Origin: Myoxocephalus aenaeus
Taxonomy: Eukaryota; Chordata; Actinopteri; Perciformes; Cottidae
Length of the DNA: 64,000 bases
Reading direction: 5' to 3'
NCBI GenBank assembly: GCA_038501785.1
Contig: JBAMJR010000031.1
Span: 16,562,501 to 16,626,500 of the forward strand
Positions 34,331 through 46,952 of the stretch are shown in pieces. The notes beneath the pieces were generated by a model. That model saw only the letters and a program-made list of their open reading frames with translations, was not told the origin of the DNA and ran no database searches. Positions within the stretch are counted from its first letter, which is position 1, and every line of letters begins with the position of its first letter. The position numbers were made by a program, and so were the translations under genes.

Positions 34331-37300
34331 TCTGAAAAATAATCGGTGAATCTTTTAATGTACGTGTTTTAAAAAAAGCAGGAAATATCAGTGAGTCTCG
34401 AGGGCGCGACTTTTTATTCTGACTGGGCATCAAAAAACGCCTGCACGTGAAAGTGCATCAGCTGGACTCCTGGTTTTATTTTTTATTACCTCGACTTCTC
34501 TCTTCTTCTTTCTTTTTTTTTAATGCAGAAATTATACATCTTTCTTTAACAGGGCTGTAAAGGTTACACAGTCATTTAAGCAGCAGTTCAGACAGATTGA
34601 TGTTTATGTGATGAAATGTCTCCCCCTCTCTTCTCTCACTCCAACGTAAAGCCGCAACGAGCTTCACCCGTTGGTGACGTTGGAGATGCATCAGAGTCCA
34701 AGTTGGGGAGATGAAGACGATGGTTATTAACCGACAGTCTGGATGAAGAGGGGGTCACCTGCTGGTCTTATAACGGCCACGAAGAAGGCCTCCAGTCACT
34801 TTGATGGGACCCACTTTTCCGTCAGAAAACAAGGGATGTTCATTGAATCGGTGATTGTCTGTTAAATACACTTTCTTGAGCACAGTAGTTATGTCTCCTG
34901 ACAAATGTACTACATTATATACTATATATATAACAGTTATGATGTTTTTTTCCCCTGTGTTTTGAGGGAGAAAATCAAGCCGACACATTAGTCGTGGCTG
35001 AGACGCTCCTCCATGCTGTGAAATGTAGATGAGCTTGTTGTGGCTCGTGGGGTCGCACCTGTCCGTGCTGACGACGCCAATAAAGTCTATTCATCTGCGC
35101 GCATAATATTACGGCCTCTTCCCGCCGACGGTGATGCATTTCACACCATATTTGTACTTCTATGAAATCCGGCATCACTAGAACCAGCCTGTGTTGTCGT
35201 CCCCCCCCCTCTCAGACTTTCCAAAGGCTGATTTTAATGAACAAGAGATTTTTACATTTCACATTTTTCCACAAAAACATCCATCGTCCTTGCTGTTGCC
35301 TGTGGGAACTTACATTATCATAATGTACTATTCTAAACTACCAAGACTTGCTTTTCCCAGGGAGCATTTTCCCAAATATGTGGCAATATTCACAAATATA
35401 TTCCAGATATAATTAGGGATAGGACAATATAGGATTTTTGTTCGCAAATATCCTCACGAGTGATTTGAAAAAGCAGCTAGCTGAAAAAATAGAGCATGAT
35501 TTTAATAAATACAGGGATTACCATGTAGGAAGCAGACTTACACAATGTTGCTGTTTCATTCGTCCTTTTATTTAAAGCAGGATGACCTCATGAGTTATGC
35601 AACGTGTCCTCCTACGGTTTGGTTTGTATGATATCTCTTCATTTTCCGTGCGTCTTACTTTAAAAAGTCCTGCAACGCGAGTTAACAAAACTACGCTAGT
35701 TAGGTTGAAGTATGCTAGGTACGTGACAGAAATGGCAACGTTGACTTTCTTGGACCCGTTGGACAAATGTGTAACATTTAAAAAAATGTCGTGGGCTGTC
35801 TACAAATTACGCCGCATTATCTGTAAGTATCGCTACGAACGCTGGGTGAGACCATTCTGAATTTATGACTATAGCTTTTTAACGATCGATTGTTCGTTTT
35901 CAGGATAATCAGTTTTTGGCCAGGACAATCGTAAAATGTTTCATATCCTCCCATGCCTTGCTATAATAGACTCACAGCTACTTTGTATATGATGCTACTT
36001 GACCTGACTTGAAGTTACTTCACAGTTCTTTGACTCAAAACTAAACCTTTTACATACAAATTGTCCGTTTTCTCACTAAAGTAAATGTTAAATCCACAGA
36101 GCACTGTAGCCAACAATGGATTGCACCTAATCGTTGGATTGATGTACAATGTTCTTAAAATAGTCTCTTTCTTCCGCCGCCGCAGCCCTGAGAATGGTTA
36201 AACGGCGATTAGTGGCGAAGCGATAAAGACGCGGCCGCTACTTGAAGTCTTTCTTCGCCGCACTTTTGTCTCCCGTCCCTGGAGAAGGGAGTTATTCCAC
36301 AGATTACGGCTCTCATTTCAGTTATCGGACAGGGTACGAGAATAAAGATCCGATAACATTTGGGATTTCTTTGTTTTGACGAGCTCGGCTCTGCTTTGTC
36401 ACTTTTTGAAGAGGATTGTCTGCAGCGTTATTAAGGGGGGGGGGGGGGTTGTCGGGCACACGCCGCTAAACCCATAAAACAGCCCAACAGCGATATCATG
36501 GCCCTTGTATTCACTCAACCAGAACATCATCGCCATGTGCCACCGCGCTGGAGAACACTCTCTCCTGCTTAGATATCCGATTATGCAGCAAGTGATCACA
36601 GAACACAGGCCGCATCCTTTTATTCTCCCTTGATTAATGCCGACATAAACTTGTCTGGTTCTGCATAATCAGCTTTCTGCAGATAGCCGAAGGCTCTTAA
36701 GGAACTCCCTCCTTCCACCCCCCGCCCGCCCTACACCCTGTGACATGTGTTTGTTTATATTTAAAAAATATCATCTGCCCTGCGATCGTCTGTCCATCCC
36801 TCCCCGAGACAGAATAATCCACAGATGAAATTGTGTCTCAATATGTCTCGGCGTGAGCTTAGCCTGCAAGACGAGGCCCTGAAAACGCCCCCGCCCCTTA
36901 AAAATAAACATACTCTCCAATGAATGCATGATATGATATAAACATCGCCTCATGTTTGGGGGTGGATTTAAGGATCAAGCATCTGGTAAACACCTCTTTT
37001 TTCCAATGTGCGTCAATATGCTAGGTGTAGTTTTGGTGTAATCTTTTGGGGGAACAAGCTGGAAGGTGGCGAGCCTGAAGATCTGCTCTTATGGGGTAAT
37101 TTTGGGGGGGGGGGGGGGGGGTTGACGACAGCTTGAGAGGCGGGACAGATTGTCATTCGCTTGGGTTTGGTGCTGTCGCTGCATTCTGGTGGTCGGGGTT
37201 TTGGATCGTACTTCCGATATCTGACGGAGACATTTTTGGCCACAAATCATTTTTCTTGGACGTTGGAAATCAGGCGCGGCGCACGCTTTCTTTATTGATA

Positions 37301-37659
37301 AGAGGCGAGAAAAAAAAAAGACAAACTTTTGAGCAGATCAGTTTGTGGTTATTTGATTGATTGACAAACCTACAAAAACTACAAAACTTTGAATAAAAAA
37401 CCGTCCAGTAGTAGAACAAGCATCCACCAAAAGGTCGGCCTGTACCTCCGTTCATGCACACAGCCATTAGCATTAGAGCCATTAGAGAGCTCTCTGCAGA
37501 CTACGTTGTAATCACTGATATAATCGCGCTAGAACGCAGCCACAAAGCGCATACTGGAGGCCAAAGCTTGCCAGCGGGGGAAAAACTTCTACATCCGCGC
37601 AAAAGCACGGAGAAAATCTTCTTTATTCTCGTAACAAAAGGTTTTCTTTTTGTTGTTTT
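34331..37659. other. Non-coding block
   Basis: Contains G-runs at 36435-36448 and 37104-37121 and a C-run near 35200-35209. A diverged dispersed-repeat-like segment lies at 35580-35870, and unique ATTA-rich sequence at 36590-36960. No gene, splice chain or transposon end is identified. Confidence 0.4.
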
Positions 37660-37870
37660 TTCACCGAGGGCGACTGAGCGGCTGAGCGGTCGCGCAAACC
37701 TGAAGAGCCCCGGCGAGAGGAGGCGAGGGAACGCAGGCGGGGACATCGGCGCGATCTGCAACACTAGTCGCGGCAGATGGACATATCACAAGGCCCCGGC
37801 GCGAAAGTGTGCTATAACACATAACGCTGTTTCGTGCCACGTTTCCCCGGCTCTCGGCTCTCGGCACAAA
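37660..37870. promoter_or_regulatory. CpG-rich patch
   Basis: About 25 CG dinucleotides by eye in 210 bp, against sparse CG on both sides. This could be a small CpG island or orphan promoter. No TATA box, start codon context or first exon is recognisable. Confidence 0.35.
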
Positions 37871-37981
37871 AGGCCTGGATCCTGAACTGAAACAGCTTGA
37901 CTCGGTGTAATGGAAATTGCCTGTGATCCCAAGCGCATTCCTCCTTTCTGCATCGCTGTATTGGAACGATCGCGTTGCCAG

Positions 37982-38004
37982 ACACACACACACACACACA
38001 CACA
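37982..38004. repeat. Short (CA)n microsatellite
   Basis: About 11 CA dinucleotides. Confidence 0.9.
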
Positions 38005-38265
38005 GAGGATGTTGAAGATGGTTCTCTGCGGTTTTTTTGTATTTATTTGGGGGGAGAGGATTTTAAATGAGATGTGACTCTGTTTGTTTGTGGTGGAGAT
38101 ATTATTTGCAAAATGTTGGTCTCTTCCCCCCCTCCTCCCTATTGTCTGCTGACGGTCCAAAATCCAACAAAGCGGGTTTCACTTACCACGAGATGAAAAG
38201 ATTATGAGCTCAAACATCACTTTAGTTATGGGAATAGCTTAGGTTTTTAATCTATGGCCCCCCCT

Positions 38266-38266
<1 letters not shown>

Positions 38267-38352
<86 letters not shown>

Positions 38353-38378
38353 TTGCACCATCATCATCATCATCATCA
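38267..38378. repeat. (CA)n followed by (CAT)n microsatellite
   Basis: About 42 CA units (38267-38350), then AATTGCAC and seven CAT-type units (38358-38378). Confidence 0.97.
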
Positions 38379-38464
38379 GGGGGCTTTGGCTCAGCTGTCG
38401 TTGATTAATCTCCAGGGTGCAGAGAAATATGCCTAAAAAGCATCGACTGGACGTGGAGGTAACT

Positions 38465-38552
38465 TTGCCTGAGTGGTCAACTGTCTCAGTGACCACTCAG
38501 GCAACTGACTTCACACTGACTCATGTGCAAGGCATGAGTCAGTGTGAAGTCA
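38465..38552. repeat. Two adjacent perfect hairpins
   Basis: Hairpin 1: TTGCCTGAGTGGTCA (38465-38479) with its exact complement at 38490-38504 and a 10-nt loop. Hairpin 2: a 20-nt arm at 38506-38525 beginning TGACTTCACACTGAC, exact complement at 38533-38552, 7-nt loop. They are one base apart. Two perfect stems in 88 bp is beyond chance, and the arms differ from each other. The origin and function are unknown; each stem is shorter than typical animal pre-miRNAs. Confidence 0.9.
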
Positions 38553-39502
38553 ACATGTGCTTTGAGATGTTATCCACTAATCTGACGCTTGTCGCGGTGT
38601 CGTTTGTTGTTGTTTTTTCACCGGATGTCCTGGCTCCCCATCTGCATCCGTTTTCTTTCAAAGAAAAAAAAGGTTTGCAATAGTGATAATAATGATAACA
38701 TGAAGGAGGGATGACATGATTATTAGAAAACATAACGACAATTGCATAAAAAGGTGAGTTTTAGGAGGAGCCAGAACCTCGGGATACAACAGGAGGCCTG
38801 GTTGGTGACCTCATGTTTTATTCTCCAGTCTATCATGCTTTACTCCTCAAGTGTTTTCGGGGTAGCGTCTGATGTTGTTTCTGGTATAATTTGCCTTTGT
38901 GTAACTTATAAAAACACCCTAAATACATAGCAGCAAAAAGGGAAGTGCAATATGCTTGATAAATTCATAATTTAACATTATATTTTTACTTAAAATTGAT
39001 GATTTTTAAAAGTGCTGTACTAATAGTTATCCTAACCTTTGTTGCTTTAAGTCTCTAAGGGTTAATTGCGTTGCCTGAGGACATTTTGACATGTAAACAA
39101 ACAAACAGCCTGCTGACTAAATGTCTGTATGAACAGGAAGCGCTTGTTGCTCGATATTGATCTCCGTCATGGAAATCCAACGTGTTCTGGACACATTGAT
39201 AGAGCAAAGTGTCGGACCGGAGATGTGACGACATTCTCCAGAAATCGGAGTGGAATTTCGAGGCGTTTAAATCAACGTCCATCGCTGCAGAGTCCGTACC
39301 TTCCACAACAAAACAAAGAAGAAGGGTTTTTGATTGGATGGACGGTGATGAAGCAGATAATCCCATCAACGCACCGCATTGGGTGATATTACACAGAACA
39401 GATTTAAGACTTTTTGAATGACGAGCTTGCAGAAGGTCAAGGGTCAATAAATATCAGGTTGTAATATACAGTTGAGAAGTGTAGAAACAACAATCTGCAA
39501 TC

Positions 39503-39506
<4 letters not shown>
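38553..39506. other. Non-coding stretch
   Basis: At 39055-39447 frames are open on both strands for 70-130 codons, with no recognisable domain. The stretch may be an old transposon fragment, but no termini are seen. Confidence 0.35.

Positions 39507-39567
<61 letters not shown>
39507..39567. repeat. (TA)n microsatellite
   Basis: About 30 TA units, followed by TGTGTTTG and TATGTATA variants to about 39690. Confidence 0.95.
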
Positions 39568-39573
<6 letters not shown>

Positions 39574-39689
39574 TTGTGTGTTTATGTATAAATGGATATG
39601 TGGATATCTATATTGTATATATATTGTATATGTACATTTGTGTATGTGTATATACGGTATATGTATGTATTATATATGTGAATATGTAT

Positions 39690-39800
39690 ATGGAAGTTGG
39701 GGGTTAGGAAGAAGGCGGTTAGGAATTTGGGGTTAGGAAGTTGGGGGTTAGGGATTTAGGAAGTAAGGGGTTAGGAAGTTGGGGAAACGGGAAGTTAATT
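39690..39800 (+). repeat. G-rich GTTAGGAAGTTGGG minisatellite
   Basis: Imperfect units of 14-24 bp built on GGTTAGGAA and TTGGGGGTTAGG. They look superficially telomere-like but lack a regular TTAGGG period. Several G-runs of 3-5 bases could allow G-quadruplex formation. Confidence 0.75.
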
Positions 39801-41588
39801 CCACGAATACTTGTTGTTTGTTAACCAATCGTGGTAAATTACATTTTCTCCGCAGACATGAAACGATGAGGTGAAACCAAACCTTAGTTTCACCTGCAGA
39901 AAGTCAAAGGCCCCGTTCAGGACGTGTCCCATCGCCCCGTCCTCCGCAGGACATTAAACACTTCACCGGTTCCCCTTTTTTAACTACAAAAAGCTCCTCA
40001 TGCAGCAGCTGCTTTCACTAAGTGTCAAGTTAATGTCAAAAAAAGAACTTGCCCCATAATATCCCGAGCAGCAGAGAGATCCACGGTCAGAAAATAATAA
40101 GAAATAAACCCGCCCCGGTGTGATTGATGGTGGACAGGAGGAGTGAAGGTCTCTGGATCTCAGAGTATCTTTGACTCCGTCGTCCGCGAGGAGAGAGTGA
40201 TTCTTTGCGTGGCGATTAAACTTTGATGTATAAGGACGCATAACCTTTTTTTTTCTTCTCTTGATTTATCACCCCGGTTCCCTTGACTGTGTTTTTTTTT
40301 CAGACGCGTGGGCGTGATTTACTGCTTCGGATTCATTTAAGTTCTTGAATAAACGTTGTGGGAAGTTTTTATTAATGTCCAGAAATGTTGAACGAAAAAA
40401 AAGATACCTGTGCTGCAGGGAAGTTCTGCATTACTTTGTGGTTAAATATCCGAGACAGGCCGAGGGAACAGTGCACCGTTTCGAGGGCTTCTTCGGTATT
40501 TACCTTTGGTGTTTACCAATATTTAACCAGTAAATATTGGTGATCACCAAAGATACTTTTGGGCTCCGGCTGGATCAGGTTTAGGCATTTTTTCATTGGC
40601 TCATTTATTTTTAAAAGGCAATAAATAGATGACTTTATTTATTTAGTTTGTTGGGATTGCCTTAATGTTGCAGGATTTAAACATATATTTTAGTTTAAAA
40701 AATTTAAGATTACTTGTTTTGTGCATAAAGACTAAAGCTGGGATCATACTTCTGCAAAGATACACGGGTTTGCGTTGGTAAATCCAATCTTAAACTCTGC
40801 TTTATTATAATTTGTATTATTTGATGCTTCAACACGTGTTTCGGTTTAATTATTAAAGGCTTTCTGCTTCTAAAGATCTGGTTATTCTACTTCTTTGTTA
40901 TTTAAATCTACTTTTTACCCGCGATGCTCGTTGTTTCTTCAGTTCCAAAATAAAAAGCTATCGACATGAGATATTAAAAACCCAGTTTTTCGCTGAACTT
41001 TTCTTGAGTGTCGCTTGTTTCTTTCTTTATCCGTCATTAACGATGTGAAGCTCCCTCCCGGACTTTCCAGAACCCAGGTATTGTTTTTTTGTTTTTTGTT
41101 GCTGCGTCTCTTCCGAAGAGAAGCGTCGGCCTTAAGTCTGTAACGGGGCCGACCGCCTCAAACCCAGAAGAAGCCGCCGCTTTTAAATTAACACTAAAAA
41201 CAAAAGACATCTCGCCCGCTGCTCACTTTGACAGCGCAGTGATGAAAAGTGAAGCCCGTGTCCGTGTGAAGCGTCTCGTGCCCGGCCCGTAGTCTTACGC
41301 TCAGGGTTACTTCTCGGGTTGCGGCCTGGTGGCAAACAGCGGCCATTAATTCCATCATTAACATTCCTCTTCTAGAGGCGTCTTTAATTAAATCAACAGT
41401 CGCCGTGAGGCGTTTGTTTGTCTTTGCGTGGCGCCCGGGGTCGTGAGGTCGGGGTGGGGTGGGGGGTTGTGGGGCAAAATGTTCACATTATGCTCAAGGA
41501 AGGAACAGCTCCTCCTCATCACTACGGATCTGAGTCCAGCTGCTGGTAGACTGTGTGATTCTTTGTGAGGGAACGTCTTCTCACACTC
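39801..41588. other. Non-coding block
   Basis: No gene or array is supported. A hairpin at 40504-40552 is listed separately, and 41440-41470 is G-rich. Confidence 0.4.
40504..40552. repeat. 22-bp inverted repeat with 5-nt loop
   Basis: CTTTGGTGTTTACCAATATTTA (40504-40525) faces TAAATATTGGTGATCACCAAAG (40531-40552); 20 of 22 pairs match around loop ACCAG. Confidence 0.85.
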
Positions 41589-41638
41589 TGTGTGTGTGTG
41601 TGTATGTATGTTAGTGTTTGTGTGTGCATGCATGCATG

Positions 41639-41706
<68 letters not shown>

Positions 41707-41716
41707 GTGCGTGTGG
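41589..41716. repeat. (TG)n microsatellite with TGCA insert
   Basis: Two TG tracts flank a (TGCA)n run at about 41626-41642; the right tract has about 33 TG units. Confidence 0.96.
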
Positions 41717-41994
41717 TACTCAACTGCTCTGGTATCACAACCAAAGACTGTTTTTTAAGTGTAATATTTGATTTGATTTGAATATTGAGTAGTTTACAAT
41801 AGCAATATTAATATATGTATTCATAAAAAGACGAAAGAATAAAACTAAAACAAAAGCACTGTAGAATAATAAAGATATAAGTATACAAAATAAAAAGAGT
41901 AATTTGTGAAACTGATACTAGATTGAAACTAAATTTCCCGCGTGTTATTTTTTTGCTACTAAAGCCAGAACGCGTATCAATCCTTGCTCGTTAC

Positions 41995-42070
41995 ATGAAC
42001 AGGAAACTTAGTTTAGGGTTTAGGCAACAAAACTACTTGGTGATCTAAATGTAACGCGACGATGCAAAAC
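41995..42070 (+). repeat. Single diverged GTTTAGGCAACAAAA-family unit
   Basis: Contains TTAGGGTTTAGGCAACAAAA, clearly related to the 32995-33115 units. Confidence 0.6.
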
Positions 42071-42524
42071 AAATGCCGGGTTCAAGAAGAAATTAGTGGA
42101 CGACCTCACGAATGCTTTTGTGTCTGAACGGGAGCGAATCCCTGCGGCCACATTCCAATACTTATATATTAGATGTTCAGCAATCATACACAAGTGTAAT
42201 GTTCACATACTGTTGGCCACAAATTGTATTGAAATGAGTGCTTCTTATGTTTATACACTCATTGTGTACAATGGGGGGAGACTCTGTGTTACATCCTGAT
42301 GCTCGGTGCTCAAACTCAAGTTAACGGACAATGTTTCTCCAATGTTGAATGTTTAATGTTGAGATGTCGGACATATTATCTGCCCAGATAATTGTTTTGT
42401 TTGGTTGTTTTTTTCCCTCGCGTAGCAGATGGGCTACAACTGCAAATTTGACCTTTAATCCCTGAACGTCGTGTCCTTGAACCCTAAAGATGCTCTGCTC
42501 ATCGATTGTCGTTTTGACGAATTT
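42071..42524. other. Non-coding stretch
   Basis: No feature supported. Confidence 0.4.
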
Positions 42525-42690
42525 GTGGTTCATACGTGTCGGAAAAAGGACACGCGCCTTCACCGGCGCCCGCTCGCCGCTGCGTTCGTGTTGCCGTGCT
42601 CGCGGTCGCTCGCTAACATGCGCGCATGCTCTCCCGACGGAGAGGGGGGCGAGAAAGAAACGGAAAGGTTTCCCCCCAGCGTCCCAGGTG
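42525..42690. promoter_or_regulatory. CpG-rich patch
   Basis: CG-dense interval (GGACACGCGCC, CCGGCGCCCGCTCGCCGC, TGCTCGCGGTCGCTCGC) inside AT-rich DNA. A small CpG island or orphan promoter is possible. The open frames here look like composition effects. Confidence 0.33.
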
Positions 42691-45600
42691 CCGGAGTGTG
42701 TGTTCAGTGAAGGGTGAGGACCATCTGCCGGGGCTGGGTGAAATCAGTGCAACATGCAGGTGCTGAGGTATTTACCCAGCACGCAAGGTAAAGAAACCGA
42801 GCAGGGGGGGCGGGGTTCACGACCCACAGAGAGCGGGGTGTTTGGCCTAGAAAATTCAGACCTCATGGTCAAGTACATGCATAATTGAAAGGCCTGTCAC
42901 ACTTTATTTATTTTTAGTTTGACCATGAAACACTGCGCTGCTTTGTATTTAAAGGATTTTATTTGCATGCCTACGGACGTATTCAAAGGGCTGCTGGTAG
43001 ACTGGTGGACTCAATTTGGCTTTGGACCCCCCTAAAGAAGTCGGGACCTGGACTGGCCATGGACTTGGTTTTTATTGCTCTAAAAGGATCCACTTGATCC
43101 ACTTTGGCTTTAGTTTTTGATACATTTTTCAGCAGAAAATACACTTTCAGGCCCAAATAATTTGTGATATAGTCTGATGACATATGGGTGATGTGACACA
43201 TCGAGACATCACATATAACAATGTGTCCTTGGGCGTGTGGTGGTCAAGTGCTTTGTGTGGTCGGAAGACTGGAGGCCCGGCTGCCAGTCGGCGCTCCAGT
43301 ACATAAAGGTTTTTTCGACTGCAAACTGGGAACGCCATAAGTTTAAGGAAATTGTCATTAAAACAGGAAAGGGCGTTTCCTAAAAAAAACGTGCCACGAA
43401 TTTGGAAGCGCCCTACTGTGGGAAATATAACCCTTTCGACAACTTACTCTTTTCAATTTGTTTCCGCGTTGATTCCATTTCCTATTCCGTTGTTTGCTTG
43501 TATTTTCGTTTGTGTTGCATCATCATTTCTACGCATTAATGCAAACCAAACCGTATAAATCCAACCATCCCAGATCGGGATCATACATCAAACCGGAAGG
43601 CTGCAGTATACATGTCCAGTCCAGCACAGTGCAACAGCATACCGACGGTATGCCATCAATATATATAACACATGCTCATAGCATAAACCAATTAATTCTG
43701 CTTCCATTATTTATGATCTGCCTCAGTCATCGAGGACGGCGAGATGCTGAAATACACACAGCTTAGAGCCCTCCAGTCCGCCGCTACATAATTCTTTCTG
43801 ATGAATTGTCCGTGCAGATGTTTGCATGTTCTGTCTGCAGACCAGGGGACACGCGCTCAACAAAAACCAAACCCCCTTCTTTTTTTTTTACCGTAATCCT
43901 GCATGCAGGGGAGGGCGGGCGGATAAAATTAAACAGATATGCTTATCTAAACTATTTATTAAAGAAGCATATCCGAGATATAATCCTAATATGTTATCAA
44001 GAGCCGGGGGGGAGGGGGGGATTATGGACGTACGTACAGCGCAGAAATCCAGGTGTACAAGGTCGTAAATCGGGGGATTAGCGGAAAAGGTTATTGTAAT
44101 TTTTTAAATAACACAAAAGCAGATTTCATTATTAAGAGGCTGAGCGGACCATCTGGGAGGAGGAGAGTACTTTGGTTTCATCCACCGCGCGCTGTGCTGT
44201 ACTGTACCTCCCGTACACCAATTATTATTATTGTTTTTCATCAACTCAGACCACCAGGTCAGCCTAAATGAAAAGCATTCATCTGATCATGTACTTCCAT
44301 GAATAGATCAACAGACTGCACTGAGTTATGTCAGAATCACATTATTCATCGTGTACAATGTTTTTCACAGTGGGAGTGGGCGGCTTAACCTGCGCAACGG
44401 GAACACACAGGATATGGATTGTGCTTTTCCCTTTGTATCGATTCAACCTGCTTTTTGATATGATTCTCTGTATGTGAACGAATCTGTTGACCTGAAATGC
44501 CCCTGATGGAGGCTTCCATTTTAGGGTTAAAACGATGCAGCCAGACGAGAACAAATACAAAAACCCAAAAATACGTACGATGACAATGTGTTTTTTTTCA
44601 TATTCTTTGCAAACTTGGAAGAAAAATCGTATCTGTGTATTTGGTAACAGCAGTAGGGTTGAGGTTAGGCAACAGCAGCAGGGTTGTGGCAAATAAAGTA
44701 AAGTAAGACTTTTTTTTGTCTGTTCCAATCGGGTTTATTGCAGTTATTTACTTATTGGTTGACGGACAAATTGAATATGGTTAAAAGTCCAGCTATGAAC
44801 GACGTGGATCAAACATTTGTGGTTGTAGGTGATGCGATACGATAGGAGCCTGCAAAGGTTGTTGTTGTTTTTGCCTAAACTCTACCGAAGTTGATGCGAG
44901 AGGAAATTGACGCGTCGCTGGCTTTTCGTAGGCGAACGTGCAATGAAATGGAAGCGTTGTTTTCATGGTGCCGGCGGAAAAAAAGGTTCTCGCCGACAAA
45001 CATTATCAACGAACGATGGAGGCAGATTTAAAGGAAAATGGATCTTGTTGATTAGCACTCGAACAGAGAAGGACACGTTCAGCCCTTGTGTGAAACAAAC
45101 ACACTAGAAGTAGGGAAATCAGGATAAGGAAGTGCTGACGGATACAGACTCGCTGTGTGCCACGCGCTGTGCTCACACTCGTCAGCGGCTCCCTCAGCAG
45201 ACTCATGTGACACCAGCCACCTCGTTTTTTTTTTTTAACCACGCTCGCAGCTTTCTGTGACAGGTACGCCAGTCGGCATCAACGTATCCCGGCCGCAACA
45301 GCCGCGACTCACGGCCCGGAGGTTCATCCGTTCTGACGGGTATTTTCTGTTTGTTGCCCTGAGGGATTACAGCCCCCCCCCCCTCCGATGAAACAAAGGC
45401 ACAAACATAATGTTTTGTGTTGGAGCTGCTTCTTCTCCTGTCTGCTGCAGAGACTAGAAAAGCAGATTTTTATTTTGTTTCCCCTCTCTGTTTTTGCTGT
45501 GTTGTGGCTTTTACTCAATCCACTGTTACCGACAATTTAACGGCAACTCTAAGAACAAAAGGTGCCAATCTGGTCATTTGCATTCCTCGTACGATATCCC

Positions 45601-45954
45601 TAATAAACTATATGAATATGTAGAGCAGGCTGGTCTTATCTAGCATTCATAACAATACCTACGAACAAAGACGTCTCATGTCATATTTTTGTGCATTATC
45701 CTCGTAATTATGAACTGTGAAGGACCGCTGACGCTCAAAGAGGGAAGGCGGGTGCGGTGGTGGGATGGGTCCAATGAAAAGCGACCTTTCATCCAGGAAA
45801 CCGTTGTTTGATGCCTGTGTGAAACAGGAAGTCAACTGTCAATGTTTTTTGTCACGTAACTTGAGTAACGTAGTTACGTCACTCCCGTGGTTATTTTAAC
45901 CCAAACTTCAATCTTTTCTGAAAGCATCTCCATGCCAAAGTAACACAAAGCCAA
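42691..45954. other. Non-coding block
   Basis: 44640-44690 has GTTAGGCAACAGCAGCAGGG-type remnants and 45840-45930 a diverged CACGTAACTTGAGTAACG segment of the same old repeat background. 43210-43310 faintly resembles a decayed tRNA-derived SINE but lacks a B box. No gene is supported. Confidence 0.4.
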
Positions 45955-46155
45955 GTTTATGGTCTCAATCTCTAGTTTCAAGTCTTCTTCAATACAGCAT
46001 GATGTTTATTTCGTAAATGATGGTCCATTTAGAGTCAAACAGACCCTAGGGCGGGGCTACAAGGTGATTGACAGGTCGCTACTAGAGACGTATACAGCGT
46101 CTTCACGTCACTCCTCAGTTCAAATATTGTAAATTGTGTTCATTGGTTGCCAATA
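45955..46155 (-). repeat. Dispersed YY1/CRE-type repeat, copy 3 (partial)
   Basis: Reverse-oriented copy covering the CAAGTCTTCTTCAATACAGC, GGGCGGGGCTACAAGGTGAT and GAGACGTATACAGCG portions. The YY1 and CRE ends are missing. Confidence 0.75.
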
Positions 46156-46952
46156 AGCCAGGATGACTTACCATGGGGATATTATTATTATCACATCTAC
46201 ATTGTTATCCTATTATTTTCTTTTACTGGTGTAAATGGACTTCCGTAAATATGTAATATGTAAACACATTTATTTTTTCTGCACCATCGTAAAAAGGGCA
46301 ACACAGATTTGTCAGCGTTGTTGTTGTCTGCGTGTTGCTCAAGGACGCCTCGTCGGGACTCTTTTTACCTGCAGAGCCCGTGACCTTCTGCTCACAGGAC
46401 TCTCGCTCCGACCATCGGGCCCAACCTGCCACCTCCCTGCACGGTCAAATCCCCCCCAGACGGCTCATTTTGCCGCGGCGGCAGCGCAGACTGCTGGTAT
46501 TTACAGCTGATGAGCACGCTCAGTAGGGGCCCACGCGTTGATGTATGTGGAGAGTCACAGTCATGCTTTAGCAAGGGGTAAATTCGGAGGCATCGCACAG
46601 TCGGGGCTCTCGCAGCCGCGGCATTGTTTTTGAGAAAGGAGGCTAGGCCAGAAGGTCAGCGGCTCCGTACACAACACAATTAGAGGGAGACACGCTGTGG
46701 CGTGACTGACTGGAAATCAAATATCACAGAGGGCACAGTAAAATCAAAGTTATGGGCAGGATACACAATAAAGGTACTTTTTTTTTTTTTTACAGATTTA
46801 TTCGTCAAGTCGTTTCAGATTTTTCTAAATAAACTAGAATATGGCTTGAGTGCATTGCGAGTAAATTGCACTGCATGTACACTTACGTTTGAAATTTGGA
46901 TGTCGCTGCCATTTTGAAAAACCCCAGTTGATTAGGTAAACATGGAAGAATG
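46156..46952. other. Non-coding stretch
   Basis: T-run at about 46779-46791. No gene supported. Confidence 0.4.

Noticed and set aside
39055..39447. Opposing 130- and 85-codon frames
   Set aside because: No recognisable domain on either strand and no transposon ends; possibly an old repeat fragment but not supportable.
39690..39800. Interstitial telomeric repeat
   Set aside because: Only occasional TTAGGG strings; the period is irregular GTTAGGAAGTTGGG, not a hexamer array.
43210..43310. Decayed tRNA-derived SINE
   Set aside because: Weak resemblance around GTGGTCGGAAGACTGG; no GTTCRANNC B box found.
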